Assembly: GCF_014651935.1 (NCBI RefSeq)
Contig: NZ_BMXV01000003.1
Coordinates: 434,001 to 498,000 of the forward strand
Reading direction: 5' to 3'
DNA from: Marinobacter zhanjiangensis
Lineage (GTDB): Bacteria; Pseudomonadota; Gammaproteobacteria; Pseudomonadales; Oleiphilaceae
Length of the DNA stretch: 64,000 bases
The notes under the pieces were generated by a model. It had not been told where the DNA came from, made no database searches, and was given only the letters and a program-made list of their open reading frames with translations. A program made the position numbers and the translations under genes. Shown in pieces: positions 54,546 to 63,321 of this stretch (the stretch's first letter is position 1; the number at the start of each line of letters is the position of its first letter).

Positions 54546-55073
54546 ATGAACACATCCAAGCTCGTAATGGCAGCAGCAGCTCTTTCCATTTCAGGAACCG
54601 TTTTGGCCGGTGGTACCCACGGCGATGGTAATAGCGCGGTAAGCGGTGAGCCGGGCAAGGCTTCAGATGCCGCCCGGACTATCACCGTTGAAATGTATGA
54701 CAATTACTACGATCCCGAATCCATCGAGGTAAAACCGGGAGAAACCGTGCGATTCGTGGTCGAGAACAAAGGGAATCTCGTGCATGAATTCAACATCGGA
54801 ACCCCCGCGATGCACGAAGGCCATCAGAAGGAAATGATGATGATGGTCGAGCATGGCGTTATCCAGGGCGGCAAGCTTAATCACGACATGATGGAAATGG
54901 ATATGGGTGATGGCCAGTCCATGAAGCACGACGACCCCAACAGCGTTTTGCTGGAGCCCGGACAGAGTGAAGAGGTTATCTGGACGTTCACTGACAAGAG
55001 CAACATCGAGTTTGCCTGCAACGTGCCCGGGCACTATCAAGCCGGCATGTACGGCGAAGTCAACTTCAACTAA
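54546..55073 (+). CDS. Periplasmic cupredoxin (plastocyanin-like copper protein)
   Basis: 175 residues. Signal peptide 1-22 (ending LAGG). The copper fold is clear: EVKPGETVRFVVENKGNLVHEFNIGTP with the first His, and the Cys/His/Met site in IEFACNVPGHYQAGMYG near the C-terminus. Between them sits an insertion rich in Met and His (MHEGHQKEMMMMVEHG, HDMMEMDMGDGQSMKHDD) that could bind extra Cu(I). It heads the operon, followed by copA after 88 bp. AGGAG is the ribosome site. Such cupredoxins serve as periplasmic copper carriers in cop operons. Confidence 0.9.
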   Translation: MNTSKLVMAAAALSISGTVLAGGTHGDGNSAVSGEPGKASDAARTITVEMYDNYYDPESIEVKPGETVRFVVENKGNLVHEFNIGTPAMHEGHQKEMMMMVEHGVIQGGKLNHDMMEMDMGDGQSMKHDDPNSVLLEPGQSEEVIWTFTDKSNIEFACNVPGHYQAGMYGEVNFN

Positions 55074-55161
55074 GTCCCGTTTTTAACTGATGGATGGAAT
55101 TTCCGGGCTGGGATTGTTTCCCCAGTCTGATCTTTTTGCAGTGCAGTCTGGAGTAAAGTAA

Positions 55162-56885
55162 ATGAAAAGAAGTCTACTAGCGGGGCTTTTGACTCTGTTA
55201 ATGCCGGCTCTGGTTCTGGCCGGTGAATACGACCTGACGGTCGATCGCGTCAAAATTGATACCGGCGATTTCGTCAAAGAGGGTATCGGATACAACGGTG
55301 CATCGCCGGGTCCGGTGATGCGCTTCAAGGAAGGTGAAAACGTCAGGATCAATGTGACCAACAACCTCGATGAGATGACCTCCATTCATTGGCATGGGTT
55401 GATTCTTCCCTTCGATCAGGATGGTGTGCCTGGTATCAGTTTCCCGGGAATCAAGCCGGGAGAAACCTTCACCTACGAGTTTCCCATACAGCAGGCGGGA
55501 ACCTACTGGTTCCACAGCCACTCTGGTTTCCAGGAGCCTGATGGCGCTTATGGAGCCATTGTCATCGAGCCGAAAGGGCGTGAGCCGTTTCGGTATGATG
55601 AGGAATATGTGGTCCAGCTGACCGACAAGCATCCGCATTCTGGAGACCGCATTATGCGGAACCTTAAAATGATGCCGGATTATTACAATCGTGAACAGCA
55701 AACCGTGGGCGAGTTCTTCTCGGATGCGTCGAAAAACGGTTTGATGAACACCATTCAGGACCGTATGGCCTGGGGCGACATGCGGATGATGAAAGCGGAT
55801 GTTGAGGATCTCCAGGGCTTCACCGGACTGATCAACGGTAAGGGGCCAGAGCAAAACTGGACCGGTATCTTTGAGCCTGGGGAGCGTATCAGGCTCCGGT
55901 TCATCAATTCCTCGGCGATGACGTATTTTGATGTTCGGATCCCCGGACTGGAAATGACTGTTGTTCAGGCCGACGGCAATAATGTTCAGCCCGTTAATGT
56001 GGATGAATTCCGGATTGGCGTGGCGGAAACCTATGACGTGATCGTGCGACCGAAAGATGAGCAGGCGTATACGATTTTTGCCGAGTCCATGGGCCGTTCG
56101 GGCTATGCCAGAGCAACACTGGCTCCGGAAGAAGGAATGGAAGCTGCAGTTCCCCAAATGCGTGAACCAGCACGTCTGACCATGGCCGATATGAGCGGCA
56201 TGTCAGGTATGGATCACGGCGATATGGCCGGAATGGATCATGGGAACATGGATATGAGTGGCTCAGAGGGCGTGTCGGACATGGACCAATCTAACATGGA
56301 AGGTATGGACGACTCGGGTATGGCTGGCATGGACCATGGTTCTATGGCGATGGGCCAGGACGGGTCAGGCGATCCCTTTTACGCGAAGGGCAGTGGTCTG
56401 ATGCCAATGGCGGCAAGTTCCTGTCCTACTCCGACTTGAAGGCTCAGGACCCGCGGTACGAACTTCGGGAGCCGACCCGGGAAATCGAGCTTCGTCTGAC
56501 CGGTAACATGGAACGCTACATGTGGAGCATTAACGGTGTTAAATACGAAGATGCAGACCCTATTCGCCTGAAATACGGTGAGCGCGTTCGCTTCAAGTTT
56601 GTGAATGAGACGATGATGACACACCCCATGCACCTGCACGGTATGTGGTCCATCCTGGATGTTGGCGCAGGTCAGTGGAACCCGATCAAGCACACGGTCA
56701 GTGTACAGCCTGGAACCACGGTTTATATGGAAACCGAGGTAGATGAACCCGGGCAGTGGGCATTTCACTGTCACCTTTCTTACCACGCTGCGGCGGGCAT
56801 GTTCCGCAAAGTGATCGTAGAGGGTGGTCCGGACTCGACTCAGGCAAAGACAGGCGTTGTGACCGAAGAAGGAGGTGATGCATGA
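55162..56885 (+). pseudogene. copA: Multicopper oxidase CopA, interrupted by a single-base frameshift
   Basis: Periplasmic copper oxidase that converts Cu(I) to the less toxic Cu(II). Frame 1 (55162-56439, 425 codons) has a Sec-type signal and the copper sites HWHG and WFHSHSG. A Met/His-rich insertion (MSGMDHGDMAGMDHG...) sits at about residues 345-400. At 56391-56402 the natural frame is lost and continues one base back (DANGGKFLSYSDLKAQ...) to the stop at 56885. It carries HPMHLHGMW and the type 1 site HCHLSYHAAAGMF. One base appears missing near 56395-56397. Frame 1 alone would lack the last cupredoxin domain. Typical CopA has a Tat signal; here it does not. Confidence 0.85.
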
Positions 56886-57631
56886 GCCCTGTCCGATCCA
56901 TTATCGCTGTCGGTCTACTTGGTTCGCTCATCTTCCCAGCCTCTGTGGCGGCTCAGGAAATGATTGCTGACACATCCGCACGAAAGCAGCCGCTAACGTC
57001 CTGGGGCGTCCAGTTTGAGGAGCTTGAATATCGCTACAGTGATAACGATGAAGAACTGGCAGTCTGGAATGCGGACTTCTTCTATGGCACTGATGAACTG
57101 AAAGTCCGGTGGCTGACCAAAGGCGAATACGCCATTGATGAGCAGGCCTACGAAGGGCTGGAAAACCAGTTGGTTGGGCAGGTTCCCATATCCGAATTCT
57201 TCGACGCCAAGGCCGGTGTAAGGTTCGATACCCCCGAGGGGCCAGATCGTACCTATGCCGTCCTGGGCGTTGCCGGGTTGGCGCCGCAGTGGTTTGAGAT
57301 AGATGCCAATCTGTATCTGAGCGACGAGGGCGACACATCTGCCGGATTGGATGCAGAATACGAGTTGCTGCTGACGAATTACTGGATTCTCTCTGCAACG
57401 TTTGATGCGACCGTGGCATTCAGTGAAGACCGCGAAATTGGTGTCGGCAAAGGGCTGGTTTCCACCGAAACCGGTCTTCGGCTGAGCTATGACCTGGTGG
57501 ATCGCGCTTTCTCACCTTATGTAGGTGTGGTGCATGAGCGTAAGTACGGGGACACCGCGGACTTCGCCGAAGTCGAGGGGGGTGGTACGGAAGACTGGTT
57601 TGCCGTGATCGGTGCCCGCATCGCCTTCTGA
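56882..57631 (+). CDS. copB: Copper resistance protein B, outer membrane
   Basis: 249 residues. Signal peptide (about 1-25, ending VAAQ) followed by the CopB domain, predicted beta-barrel: WGVQFEELEYRYSDNDEELAVWNADFFYG, TKGEYAID, DAKAGVRFD and a C-terminal IGARIAF ending in Phe, typical of outer-membrane proteins. The usual Met/His-rich stretch between signal and barrel is nearly absent. The ATG overlaps the copA stop (ATGA), so translation is coupled to the frame that is reached only after the copA shift. Confidence 0.92.
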   Translation: MSPVRSIIAVGLLGSLIFPASVAAQEMIADTSARKQPLTSWGVQFEELEYRYSDNDEELAVWNADFFYGTDELKVRWLTKGEYAIDEQAYEGLENQLVGQVPISEFFDAKAGVRFDTPEGPDRTYAVLGVAGLAPQWFEIDANLYLSDEGDTSAGLDAEYELLLTNYWILSATFDATVAFSEDREIGVGKGLVSTETGLRLSYDLVDRAFSPYVGVVHERKYGDTADFAEVEGGGTEDWFAVIGARIAF

Positions 57632-57642
57632 TCTCGGTTTTA

Positions 57643-57669
57643 ACGGGCCATGGCATTCCCCTGGCCCGT
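57643..57669 (+). terminator. Terminator after copB
   Basis: Perfect 8-bp stem ACGGGCCA/TGGCCCGT with an 11-base loop, 12 bp past the copB stop, followed by only two T residues. Likely the 3' end of the cupredoxin-copAB message. Confidence 0.6.
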
Positions 57670-57683
57670 TTGTCGTCTATGAT

Positions 57684-57697
57684 TTGATGCAGGTCAA
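57684..57697 (+). promoter_or_regulatory. FNR/Anr-type box upstream of the permease/ATPase operon
   Basis: TTGAT-GCAG-GTCAA, nine of ten positions of the FNR/Anr consensus TTGAT-N4-ATCAA, 92 bp before the first gene of the operon. No good -10 was seen at the class II distance. If real, it links copper export to low oxygen. Confidence 0.6.
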
Positions 57698-57789
57698 ATC
57701 CATCGCAAGCCTTTCCCCGGATTTCAGTAGCAATTCAGGTCGGGGTGTTGTGATAGAGGGGAAGCGACCAGACCAAGAGGTGCAACCCC

Positions 57790-58146
57790 ATGACAAAAGC
57801 CCACAAACTTATCAATCAGGATCAGTTTCTGCTCCGCCGGAAACTGATCGTCGAAGGTCTTGACGAGAGCCAGTGGGATGATTTCATTCATGAGCTCAAT
57901 CATCATCCTTGTGTCGACTTTGCTGAGCGCAAACCGAATGACCAATTGCAGGTCACCTATGATGGAACTCATTGGTCCATGGACGAGTTACTTGCAATGA
58001 TCGAGGTCCACGGAGGCCGGTTAGAAGCTGGATGGTGGACCCGACGCAAACTGGCGTGGTACCAGTTTACGGATGACAACGTGCGGGCCAATGCCAAACA
58101 TGAACCGTTTTGTTGTTCAAAAATCCCACCCATGAAGAGAAAATAG
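57790..58146 (+). CDS. Small protein with HMA-like (ferredoxin-fold) pattern, no CxxC
   Basis: 118 residues, not recognised by name. Residues 12-80 follow the beta-alpha-beta-beta-alpha-beta order of heavy-metal-associated domains (RRKLIVEGLDESQWDDFIHELNHHPCVDFAERKPNDQLQVTYDGTHWSMDELLAMIEVHGG). The CxxC metal loop is missing; it has one Cys in HHPC. The tail ends in CCSK. It stands first in an operon before the APC permease (11-bp gap), behind an FNR-like box. Possibly a cytoplasmic accessory of the copper ATPase. Confidence 0.72.
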   Translation: MTKAHKLINQDQFLLRRKLIVEGLDESQWDDFIHELNHHPCVDFAERKPNDQLQVTYDGTHWSMDELLAMIEVHGGRLEAGWWTRRKLAWYQFTDDNVRANAKHEPFCCSKIPPMKRK

Positions 58147-58157
58147 CCGGAGGTTGA

Positions 58158-59513
58158 ATGAGCAGGGAGCAAGACAGAACCACTCGTTATCAGGAGGGTA
58201 GTCTTACCCTGCCGGGAACGGTCATGCTGGGCACCGGCGTCATGATTGGCGCCGGGATCTTTGCGCTGACCGGGCAGATGGCCCAGATGACGGGTGTTCT
58301 ATTTCCGCTGGCGTTCCTGGCGGCCGCCTTGATTGTCAGCTTCAGTGCCTATTCCTACATCAAGATTTCCAATGCATATCCGTCTGCAGGCGGCATTGGC
58401 ATGTATTTACACAAGGCCTACGGTAATCGGTTGCCAACTGCTTTCAACGCTTTGCTGATGTATTTTTCCATGGTCATCGCCCAGAGCTTTCTGGCCCGGA
58501 CCTTCGGTTCCTACACCATGCAGCTTTTTGGTGGCGATGAAAGTGGACGAATGGTGCCCATTCTTGGGGTATCGCTGATACTGGCAGCATTTGTGATCAA
58601 CCTGCTGGGTAACCGAATGATTCAGGGTGTGGCCTCCTTCATCGGTATTCTGAAGATCGGAGGCATATTGATATTCGGGCTGGTGGGTGTCTGGGTTGCC
58701 GACTCCATATCGGTTGACTTCTCGAACCCCGGAGACGCCGGAACAATGGGTAATTTCCTGGGTGCAACTGCGCTGGGGATTCTGGCCTTCAAGGGCTTCA
58801 CCACGATTACCAACAGCGGCTCCGAAGTCATAGACCCTAAACGGAACGTGGGGCGGGCGATCGTTATTTCCATCGCAGCCTGTGTGGTGATTTACACACT
58901 GGTCGGATTTGCCGTTGCCAGCAATCTGTCGCTGGCTGAAATTATCGAAACGCAAGACTATTCCCTCGCCGCTGCTGCGCGCCCGGCACTGGGTGAATAC
59001 GCTGTCTGGTTTACGGTTGCCATTGCCATGATGGCGACGGCAGGTGGCATTCTGGCCAGCATTTTTGCGGTATCGCGCATGCTGGCAATGCTTACCGAAA
59101 TGAAGCTGGTCCCTCATCGGCATTTTGGAATGCCCGGCGACATCCAGAAGCATACCCTGGTATACACCGTCGTCCTGGGACTGATCCTGACAGCCTTCTT
59201 TGACCTCTCCCGAATTGCCGCGCTGGGCATCGTGTTTTATCTGGTGATGGATGTTGCCATTCATTGGGGTGTATTGCGCTATCTGCGCAAGGACATAAAG
59301 GCCAATGCCTGGATACCAGCCATAGCCATCATTCTTGATCTGCTCGCGCTGGGTGGCTTTGTCTGGGTCAAGCTGAACACCGATGCCTTCGTGATTGGCG
59401 TGGCCGTGGTCACGATGATTGTGATAGCGATTGCAGAGCTGATCTTCCTGAAGAAAACAGCGGGTATCGCGCCCCCCAATACTGAGCAATCTCATGCCCA
59501 CCACCACCACTGA
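58158..59513 (+). CDS. APC superfamily permease
   Basis: 451 residues with about 12 transmembrane helices. The first helix carries the family motif (MLGTGVMIGAGIFALTGQMAQMTG), followed by YPSAGGIGMYLHKAYG and later GNFLGATALGILAFKGFTTITNSGSEV. It ends in a His cluster (SHAHHHH). GGAGG lies just before the ATG. Family members import amino acids or polyamines; in a copper operon it might bring in or export a metal-binding amino acid, which is speculative. It lies between the small HMA-like gene and a small membrane protein. Confidence 0.88.
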   Translation: MSREQDRTTRYQEGSLTLPGTVMLGTGVMIGAGIFALTGQMAQMTGVLFPLAFLAAALIVSFSAYSYIKISNAYPSAGGIGMYLHKAYGNRLPTAFNALLMYFSMVIAQSFLARTFGSYTMQLFGGDESGRMVPILGVSLILAAFVINLLGNRMIQGVASFIGILKIGGILIFGLVGVWVADSISVDFSNPGDAGTMGNFLGATALGILAFKGFTTITNSGSEVIDPKRNVGRAIVISIAACVVIYTLVGFAVASNLSLAEIIETQDYSLAAAARPALGEYAVWFTVAIAMMATAGGILASIFAVSRMLAMLTEMKLVPHRHFGMPGDIQKHTLVYTVVLGLILTAFFDLSRIAALGIVFYLVMDVAIHWGVLRYLRKDIKANAWIPAIAIILDLLALGGFVWVKLNTDAFVIGVAVVTMIVIAIAELIFLKKTAGIAPPNTEQSHAHHHH

Positions 59514-59542
59514 AACCAATCGTTAAAATGGAGGCTCGTACC

Positions 59543-59770
59543 ATGATGGGAGATAACATGTTTGGGAATACCATGTGGGCAGGGCACTGGCTATGGATGC
59601 TGGTACTTGCCATTGTTGTGGTCATTCCGGCTTGGCGCATTTGCCAGCGTACGGGATACCCGGGTTGGATGGGCGTTCTGATACTGATTCCCGTCGTCAA
59701 TCTCTTCTTGCTTTATTTTATTGCGTTCAGTGACTGGCGAATCGACAGAGACGGTGAAGGGAGATCTTGA
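59543..59770 (+). CDS. Small two-helix membrane protein
   Basis: 75 residues with two hydrophobic helices (about 10-30 and 40-62) around the short loop WRICQRTGYPGWMGVLILIPVVN, a pattern seen in small DUF805/DUF5684-like proteins. The start at 59543 is chosen because GGAGG lies eight bases upstream; an ATG at 59528 has no site. Its stop overlaps the ATPase start by one base. The function is unknown, but coupling suggests it assists the ATPase. Confidence 0.75.
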   Translation: MMGDNMFGNTMWAGHWLWMLVLAIVVVIPAWRICQRTGYPGWMGVLILIPVVNLFLLYFIAFSDWRIDRDGEGRS

Positions 59771-62277
59771 TGGACAGTCCGGAAAAACAGGCACGGCTGG
59801 AGCCACGAGAGCTTGAGTTGATCGTGCCTGGAATGAGGTCAGACCACTGCGCCGGTATTATCAGCAAGACGATTGGCCGCCTTGACGGAATCGATGCGAT
59901 ACAAACCAACATCGCCAAACATAGGGTGAGTGTCCGCTCCTTTGTGTCCGGGCCTGACGGAGAAGCCCTGAAACAGGCAGTGGAGAGTGCCGGCTACGAT
60001 GTGGCCTCCGTCAGGGAGATTGGCGCCACGACATTCAGGGTGACTGTTCCGGGAATGGGGTCCGATCATTGTGCGGGCATTATCAAAAGCACACTTGCGA
60101 GACACGAAGGCGTTCAGACGACGTCAACCAATATCGCAAACCACACCGTAAGCGTGGTGGTCGGCCCGGGGGGGCCAACAGAACAGGAGTTGAAAAAGCT
60201 GATAGAGGGTGCCGGATATGATGTTGCCGCAGTCGCCCTTGAGGGAGATGCCAGCCAGGAGGAAGATTCAGCTGTTGAGGAAGCCTACCTGAAGCTTGCA
60301 CTGCGGAGACTCTGGATCGCGGCAGTACCAACAACGCTGATCATGGTGTTGATGATCCCTCATATGTTCTGGCAGTCCATTCCGGGATATCTGGCAATTA
60401 TTGCAGTGCTCGGCTTCCCCGTGGTGTTTCTTTATGGCGGTACCGCCACCCACAAGGCGTCCTGGCGCTCGCTCAAGAACCGCACCTTCAACATGGATGT
60501 ATTGATTTCCATGGGCAGCCTGCCTCCCTACCTGATTGGTCTGGTGGGGTTTGTCTATCCGATGACCTCGTTTATCGAAATGGCCGCCACCATCATGACC
60601 TTTCATTTGCTTGGCCGGTACCTGGAAGCAAAGGCCAAGGGCAAGGCCTCTGAGGCGATCCGTAAGCTGCTTACTCTGGGAGCCAAGACCGCCCGAGTGG
60701 ATCGGGATGGGGAAGAAGTCGAAATTCCAGTGAAGGAACTGGCTCCAGGCGACATCATGATTATCCGGCCTGGTGACAAGGTGCCTACTGATGGTGAAGT
60801 GGTGGATGGTGAGAGTCATCTGGATGAGTCCATCGCCACCGGTGAATCGGTTCCCGTCTACAAAAGCACCGGCGACACCGTTATTGGAGCCACCATCAAC
60901 AAGGAAGGTCGTCTGAGGGTCAAGGCTACCCGCGTTGGCGGTGACACCTTCCTGGCACAGGTGGTGAAGCTGATCGACGAGGCCCAGGGATCCAGGGTGC
61001 CGATCCAGGAGTTTGCAGACCGCATGACCGGTCGTTTTGTGCCGCTGGTTCTTATTATCGCCCTGGGCAGTCTTGTTGTCTGGCTGCTGGCGGCGGATAC
61101 ACTCCGACCAATTCTCGAATGGGGAGCGGTTTTCTTACCGTGGGTAGACCCCACGGCCACTACGCCGGTGCTGGCTATTCTCGCGGCGATAGCTGTGCTG
61201 GTGATTGCCTGCCCTTGCGCCCTGGGCCTGGCAACGCCGACTGCGCTGATGGTGGGTTCAGGCGTCGGGGCCGAGCGGGGTATCCTGATTCGCTCTGGTG
61301 AGGCCATCCAGACTTTCAAGGACGTCAAGGTGATGGTTCTTGATAAAACGGGCACCATTACCAGGGGGGAACCGAAGCTTACCGATGTAGTACCAGCCGA
61401 TGGCATTTCGGAAACAGAGTTGCTGGAGCTTGCCACCGCAGTAGAAAATGCGTCGGAGCATCCCATTGCCCGCGCCATTGTGGACGGTGCCCGGGAGCGT
61501 GGTATCAAGCCCGGAAACGTTGTTGATTTCCGCTCCACCGGCGCCAGAGGTGTGTCGGGCACGGTCGGTGAGAGCACCGTGCTGATTGGTAACCGTCTCC
61601 TTCTTGAAGAGCAGGGCGTTGATGGGCTGGATGCCCTGGACAAGAGTCTTTCCGACCTTGAGGACCAGGGCAGAACCGCCGTTATTGTTGCCCGTGACGG
61701 CGAGGCCTGCGGGATTGTCGCGGTTGCCGATACGCTCAAGGACGAATCGGTGGCAGCCATTCGCGCGATGCACGAGCAGGGGCTGCACGTAGTGATGATT
61801 ACCGGTGACAACGAGCGTGCAGCCAACGCCGTTGCCCGTGAAGTTGGCATTGACGAGGTTCGCGCCGGGGTGCTACCGGAAGGCAAGGTGGATGCCATTC
61901 GGGAACTGCAGGAAAAGTACGGCAATCATGTTGCCATGGTGGGTGATGGCATCAACGACGCCCCGGCCCTGAAACAGGCTAATTTCGGCATTGCGATAGG
62001 GGCTGGCGCGGACGTGGCCATAGAGGCTGCGGATGTAACCCTGGTGCGTGGGGAATTGTCTGGCGTTGTCGACGCCATGGTGTTGTCCCGTGCCACGTTT
62101 AAAAAGATCGTTGAGAATCTGCTGTGGGCCAGCGGATACAACGCCGCGGCTATTCCGATAGCAGCGGCGGGGTTGCTGCACCCGATGATTGGTGTCGTGG
62201 CGATGACTGTCAGTTCGCTATCGGTTATCGGTAATTCAATGTTACTGCGCCGGCGTTACGAAAAGGATCATCGATAG
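59770..62277 (+). CDS. Cu(I)-exporting P1B-type ATPase
   Basis: 835 residues. Two N-terminal HMA-like domains (about 15-80 and 85-150) have lost the CxxC and instead share GMRSDHCAGII and GMGSDHCAGII. Eight membrane helices follow, with the metal-site motif CPC in IACPCALGLATPTAL. The phosphorylation site DKTGTIT, the HP of SEHPIARAI, TGDN and GDGINDAPAL are all intact. YNAAAIPIAAAG and MTVSSLSVIGNS match the YN and MxxSS signatures of the Cu(I) P1B-1 group. It would pump cytoplasmic Cu(I) outward. The start overlaps the small membrane protein gene. Confidence 0.95.
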   Translation: MDSPEKQARLEPRELELIVPGMRSDHCAGIISKTIGRLDGIDAIQTNIAKHRVSVRSFVSGPDGEALKQAVESAGYDVASVREIGATTFRVTVPGMGSDHCAGIIKSTLARHEGVQTTSTNIANHTVSVVVGPGGPTEQELKKLIEGAGYDVAAVALEGDASQEEDSAVEEAYLKLALRRLWIAAVPTTLIMVLMIPHMFWQSIPGYLAIIAVLGFPVVFLYGGTATHKASWRSLKNRTFNMDVLISMGSLPPYLIGLVGFVYPMTSFIEMAATIMTFHLLGRYLEAKAKGKASEAIRKLLTLGAKTARVDRDGEEVEIPVKELAPGDIMIIRPGDKVPTDGEVVDGESHLDESIATGESVPVYKSTGDTVIGATINKEGRLRVKATRVGGDTFLAQVVKLIDEAQGSRVPIQEFADRMTGRFVPLVLIIALGSLVVWLLAADTLRPILEWGAVFLPWVDPTATTPVLAILAAIAVLVIACPCALGLATPTALMVGSGVGAERGILIRSGEAIQTFKDVKVMVLDKTGTITRGEPKLTDVVPADGISETELLELATAVENASEHPIARAIVDGARERGIKPGNVVDFRSTGARGVSGTVGESTVLIGNRLLLEEQGVDGLDALDKSLSDLEDQGRTAVIVARDGEACGIVAVADTLKDESVAAIRAMHEQGLHVVMITGDNERAANAVAREVGIDEVRAGVLPEGKVDAIRELQEKYGNHVAMVGDGINDAPALKQANFGIAIGAGADVAIEAADVTLVRGELSGVVDAMVLSRATFKKIVENLLWASGYNAAAIPIAAAGLLHPMIGVVAMTVSSLSVIGNSMLLRRRYEKDHR

Positions 62278-62343
62278 GCCGAATGAGGTGAGAGAGAGAG
62301 TGGTTTGATTCCTGTCATATTCATGTTTGGTGCATCCCGGCCA

Positions 62344-62360
62344 TTCAGGCTGAGTTCAGC
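62344..62360 (+). promoter_or_regulatory. Direct-repeat box 3, same layout as the copRS-copAB boxes
   Basis: TTCAGG-CTGAG-TTCAGC. The repeat unit and spacing match box 2 with one mismatch. It lies 97 bp before the DUF2933 gene and 67 bp after the ATPase stop, so it suggests CopR-type control of the DUF2933/ICMT genes. Confidence 0.65.
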
Positions 62361-62456
62361 AAACCGTGATTTACTTTATGGGTGCGCCTTTACCATAGAT
62401 TTCCGGTAACGATTGGTGCGTGAAATCGTGGGTGAAGCTCAAAAAAGGAAATGGAT

Positions 62457-62681
62457 ATGGCATTTAGTCGTCGATACTGGATTACCCTGTCGGTCTTTGG
62501 TGTGATAGCTCTGGTGCTTCTATGGGGCGAACACAAAGTTCACGTGCTAGGGGCTTTGCCCTGGTTAATCCTTCTGCTTTGTCCGTTAATGCATATTTTC
62601 ATGCATGGCAGCCACGGCCACGGTGGAGGTCATGCCGGACACCAGCATGGTCCGGCGAAGGATGATCACCGTGAGCAATGA
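62457..62681 (+). CDS. DUF2933 small membrane protein with His-rich tail
   Basis: 74 residues: one or two hydrophobic helices (about 7-40), LLLCPLMHIFMHGSHGHGGGHAGHQHGPAKDDHREQ at the end with about eight His. DUF2933 proteins are frequent in copper and silver resistance clusters, and the tail likely binds metal. AAGGA before ATGGAT favours the second ATG (62457) over the one at 62451. The stop overlaps the next gene's start region by 11 bp. Confidence 0.85.
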   Translation: MAFSRRYWITLSVFGVIALVLLWGEHKVHVLGALPWLILLLCPLMHIFMHGSHGHGGGHAGHQHGPAKDDHREQ

Positions 62682-63321
62682 AACAACTGACTACGGGCTC
62701 TGGAGCCTGGTCATACTGAATTCTGCTGTTTTTATATTTTTTGCGTTCAGCTTTTTCAAGCCCAGAACGAAACGGGACTGGCGCTCATTTGGCGCCTTCA
62801 GCGCCTTTCTGGTCGCCCTGTTCACCGAAATGTATGGCTTTCCCTTAACACTCTATTTCCTGGCCGGCTGGCTGCAAAGCAATTATCCGAATGTGGACTG
62901 GTTTTCTCACGAAAGCGGACATTTGCTGGAAATGCTATTCGGATGGCAGGGATCTCCCCACTTTGGTCCGTTCCATTTTCTGAGCACGGCTTTCATAATC
63001 GGTGGCTTTTATCTGATCGCCGCCGGCTGGCGCACACTCTACGCGGCTCAGAAAGAGGGCAAGCTCGCTACCACTGGGCTTTACGCTCGGGTGCGCCATC
63101 CCCAATATGCTGGCTTCGTACTGGTTATGTTTGGTTTTCTCGTGCAGTGGCCGACACTGCTCACTTTGGCGATGTTCCCGGTGCTTCTCTGGATGTATTC
63201 ACGTTTGGCGGTTCACGAAGAGCGAGAAGTCGAGAAAATGTTCGGGGACACCTGGCGAAATTACGCCGATAAAACACCTCGGTTTATTCCGCGTTTAGGA
63301 AACCTGAGCGAACGTGCGTAG
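62671..63321 (+). CDS. ICMT-like membrane methyltransferase/NnrU-like protein, copy 1
   Basis: 216 residues with about five helices. The C-terminal half carries the isoprenylcysteine carboxyl methyltransferase-like motif: LATTGLYARVRHPQYAGFVLVMFGFLVQWPT and later EEREVEKMFGDTWRNYADKTPRFIP. Bacterial members methylate unknown small or membrane substrates. The start is GTG at 62671, with AAGGA eight bases upstream; the preceding in-frame ATG is one base after this site. It is translationally close to the DUF2933 gene and followed by a paralogue at 63611. Confidence 0.85.
   Translation: MSNETTDYGLWSLVILNSAVFIFFAFSFFKPRTKRDWRSFGAFSAFLVALFTEMYGFPLTLYFLAGWLQSNYPNVDWFSHESGHLLEMLFGWQGSPHFGPFHFLSTAFIIGGFYLIAAGWRTLYAAQKEGKLATTGLYARVRHPQYAGFVLVMFGFLVQWPTLLTLAMFPVLLWMYSRLAVHEEREVEKMFGDTWRNYADKTPRFIPRLGNLSERA

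Noticed and set aside
56380..56410. Programmed -1 frameshift in copA
   Set aside because: No X-XXY-YYZ slippery heptamer and no strong stem just downstream; a base deletion is simpler.
58407..59519. 370-codon open frame antisense to the APC permease
   Set aside because: Its composition (His/Gln/Asn-rich, no hydrophobic pattern) is the mirror of a membrane protein gene; no family features or ribosome site.
60858..61925. 355-codon antisense frame over the Cu ATPase
   Set aside because: Ser/Arg-rich shadow with no family resemblance; the sense frame is a complete P-type ATPase.
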